From Thermoplasmata archaeon (GTDB taxonomy: Archaea; Thermoplasmatota; Thermoplasmata; Thermoplasmatales; Thermoplasmataceae): a DNA stretch of 13,634 bases. The DNA is taken from assembly GCA_021797225.1 (NCBI GenBank), contig JAKAAE010000031.1:1-13634 (forward strand), given 5' to 3'. Under the pieces are notes generated by a model. That model was not told the DNA's origin and did no database searches. It saw nothing but the letters and a program-made list of their open reading frames with translations. The position numbers were made by a program, and so were the translations under genes. How positions within the stretch are numbered: the stretch's first letter is position 1; each line of letters starts with the position of its first letter. Positions 13,431-13,634 of this stretch are shown in pieces.

Positions 13431-13634
13431 ATGCTTAACAATTACGAAAAAATATATATTGCAATTTTTTTGAATTCTTTATTATATGGGGCAGCATTAA
13501 TTTTCGTTGATTTAATTCTAATTAGAACCGGTTCGATATTGCTGGGGAGTATAACGTTATCTGTATTTTACATACCGGCTATATTTTCATTTATCATAGG
13601 GCCATTAACTGATAGCATAAAAAATAAAAAATTA
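13431..13634 (+). CDS. MFS-type transporter, N-terminal fragment (runs off the window)
   Basis: The first 68 residues of a membrane protein whose 3' end lies beyond the window. Two hydrophobic segments are visible: residues about 8-30 (IAIFLNSLLYGAALIFVDLIL) and about 36-57 (ILLGSITLSVFYIPAIFSFIIG). They are followed by GPLTDSIKNKKL, which matches the loop 2-3 signature (motif A, G-x-x-x-D-x-x-x-x-K/R-K) of the major facilitator superfamily. Substrate and full length are unknown. It is divergent from the candidate peptide and maturase genes and shares their promoter region, the position often taken by an exporter of the finished peptide, but this is inference. Confidence 0.65.
   Translation, partial: MLNNYEKIYIAIFLNSLLYGAALIFVDLILIRTGSILLGSITLSVFYIPAIFSFIIGPLTDSIKNKKL

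Noticed and set aside
1..13634. CRISPR array, rRNA gene or replication origin
   Set aside because: No regularly spaced direct repeats, rRNA-like conserved blocks or Orc/Cdc6-type repeat clusters were seen.

Overview
The window looks like chromosome from an archaeon of the class Thermoplasmata, probably a Ferroplasma-, Acidiplasma- or Cuniculiplasma-like acidophile. The evidence is a set of archaeal proteins (Taw1 wyosine synthase, Alba, a Tes/Grs-like radical SAM protein, a Get3-like ATPase, a PiT/DUF47 pair), AT-rich DNA, and TATA boxes placed about 23-25 bases before start codons, which is the pattern of leaderless archaeal mRNAs. The genus is inferred and not proven.

Layout. Bases 1-864 hold a frameshifted IS4-type transposase remnant, followed by a short region rich in inverted repeats and a GNAT acetyltransferase (1151-1684). 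Bases 1809-10584 look like ordinary chromosome: a B12-domain radical SAM protein of the tetraether-lipid type (1809-3485); a DUF47/PhoU-like and PiT permease pair translated with a 4-base overlap (3524-5100); an SDR oxidoreductase on the opposite strand that abuts the permease tail to tail (5101-5868); Taw1 (5970-6947); a minus-strand operon of a trans-prenyl diphosphate synthase, a Get3d-like ATPase and a 61-residue protein (9307 down to 6960); Alba (9387-9659); an Lrp/AsnC regulator (9713-10102); a conserved-looking 84-residue protein (10152-10406); and a class II tRNA-Leu(UAA) at 10500-10584.

Downstream of the tRNA the content changes to accessory genes. There is a two-gene toxin-antitoxin module of a Panacea-domain antitoxin and a RelE/ParE-fold toxin (10755-11614), a broken IS3-type OrfA (11734-11904), and about 370 bases with no convincing gene. 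The end of the window holds a possible RiPP-like cassette: a 46-codon reading frame, a radical SAM/SPASM maturase whose CX3CX2C motif is separated from the rest of the enzyme by an in-frame TAG, and the start of a divergent MFS-type transporter cut by the window end.

How it fits together. The radical SAM protein and prenyl synthase point to membrane lipid or quinone isoprenoids. DUF47 and PiT form a transport unit whose PiT signature residues are unusually changed. Taw1 modifies tRNA-Phe. The most novel parts are the maturase cassette at the right end, the Panacea-RelE pair beside the tRNA, and the cysteine-free Get3d-like ATPase that shares an operon with the prenyl synthase.
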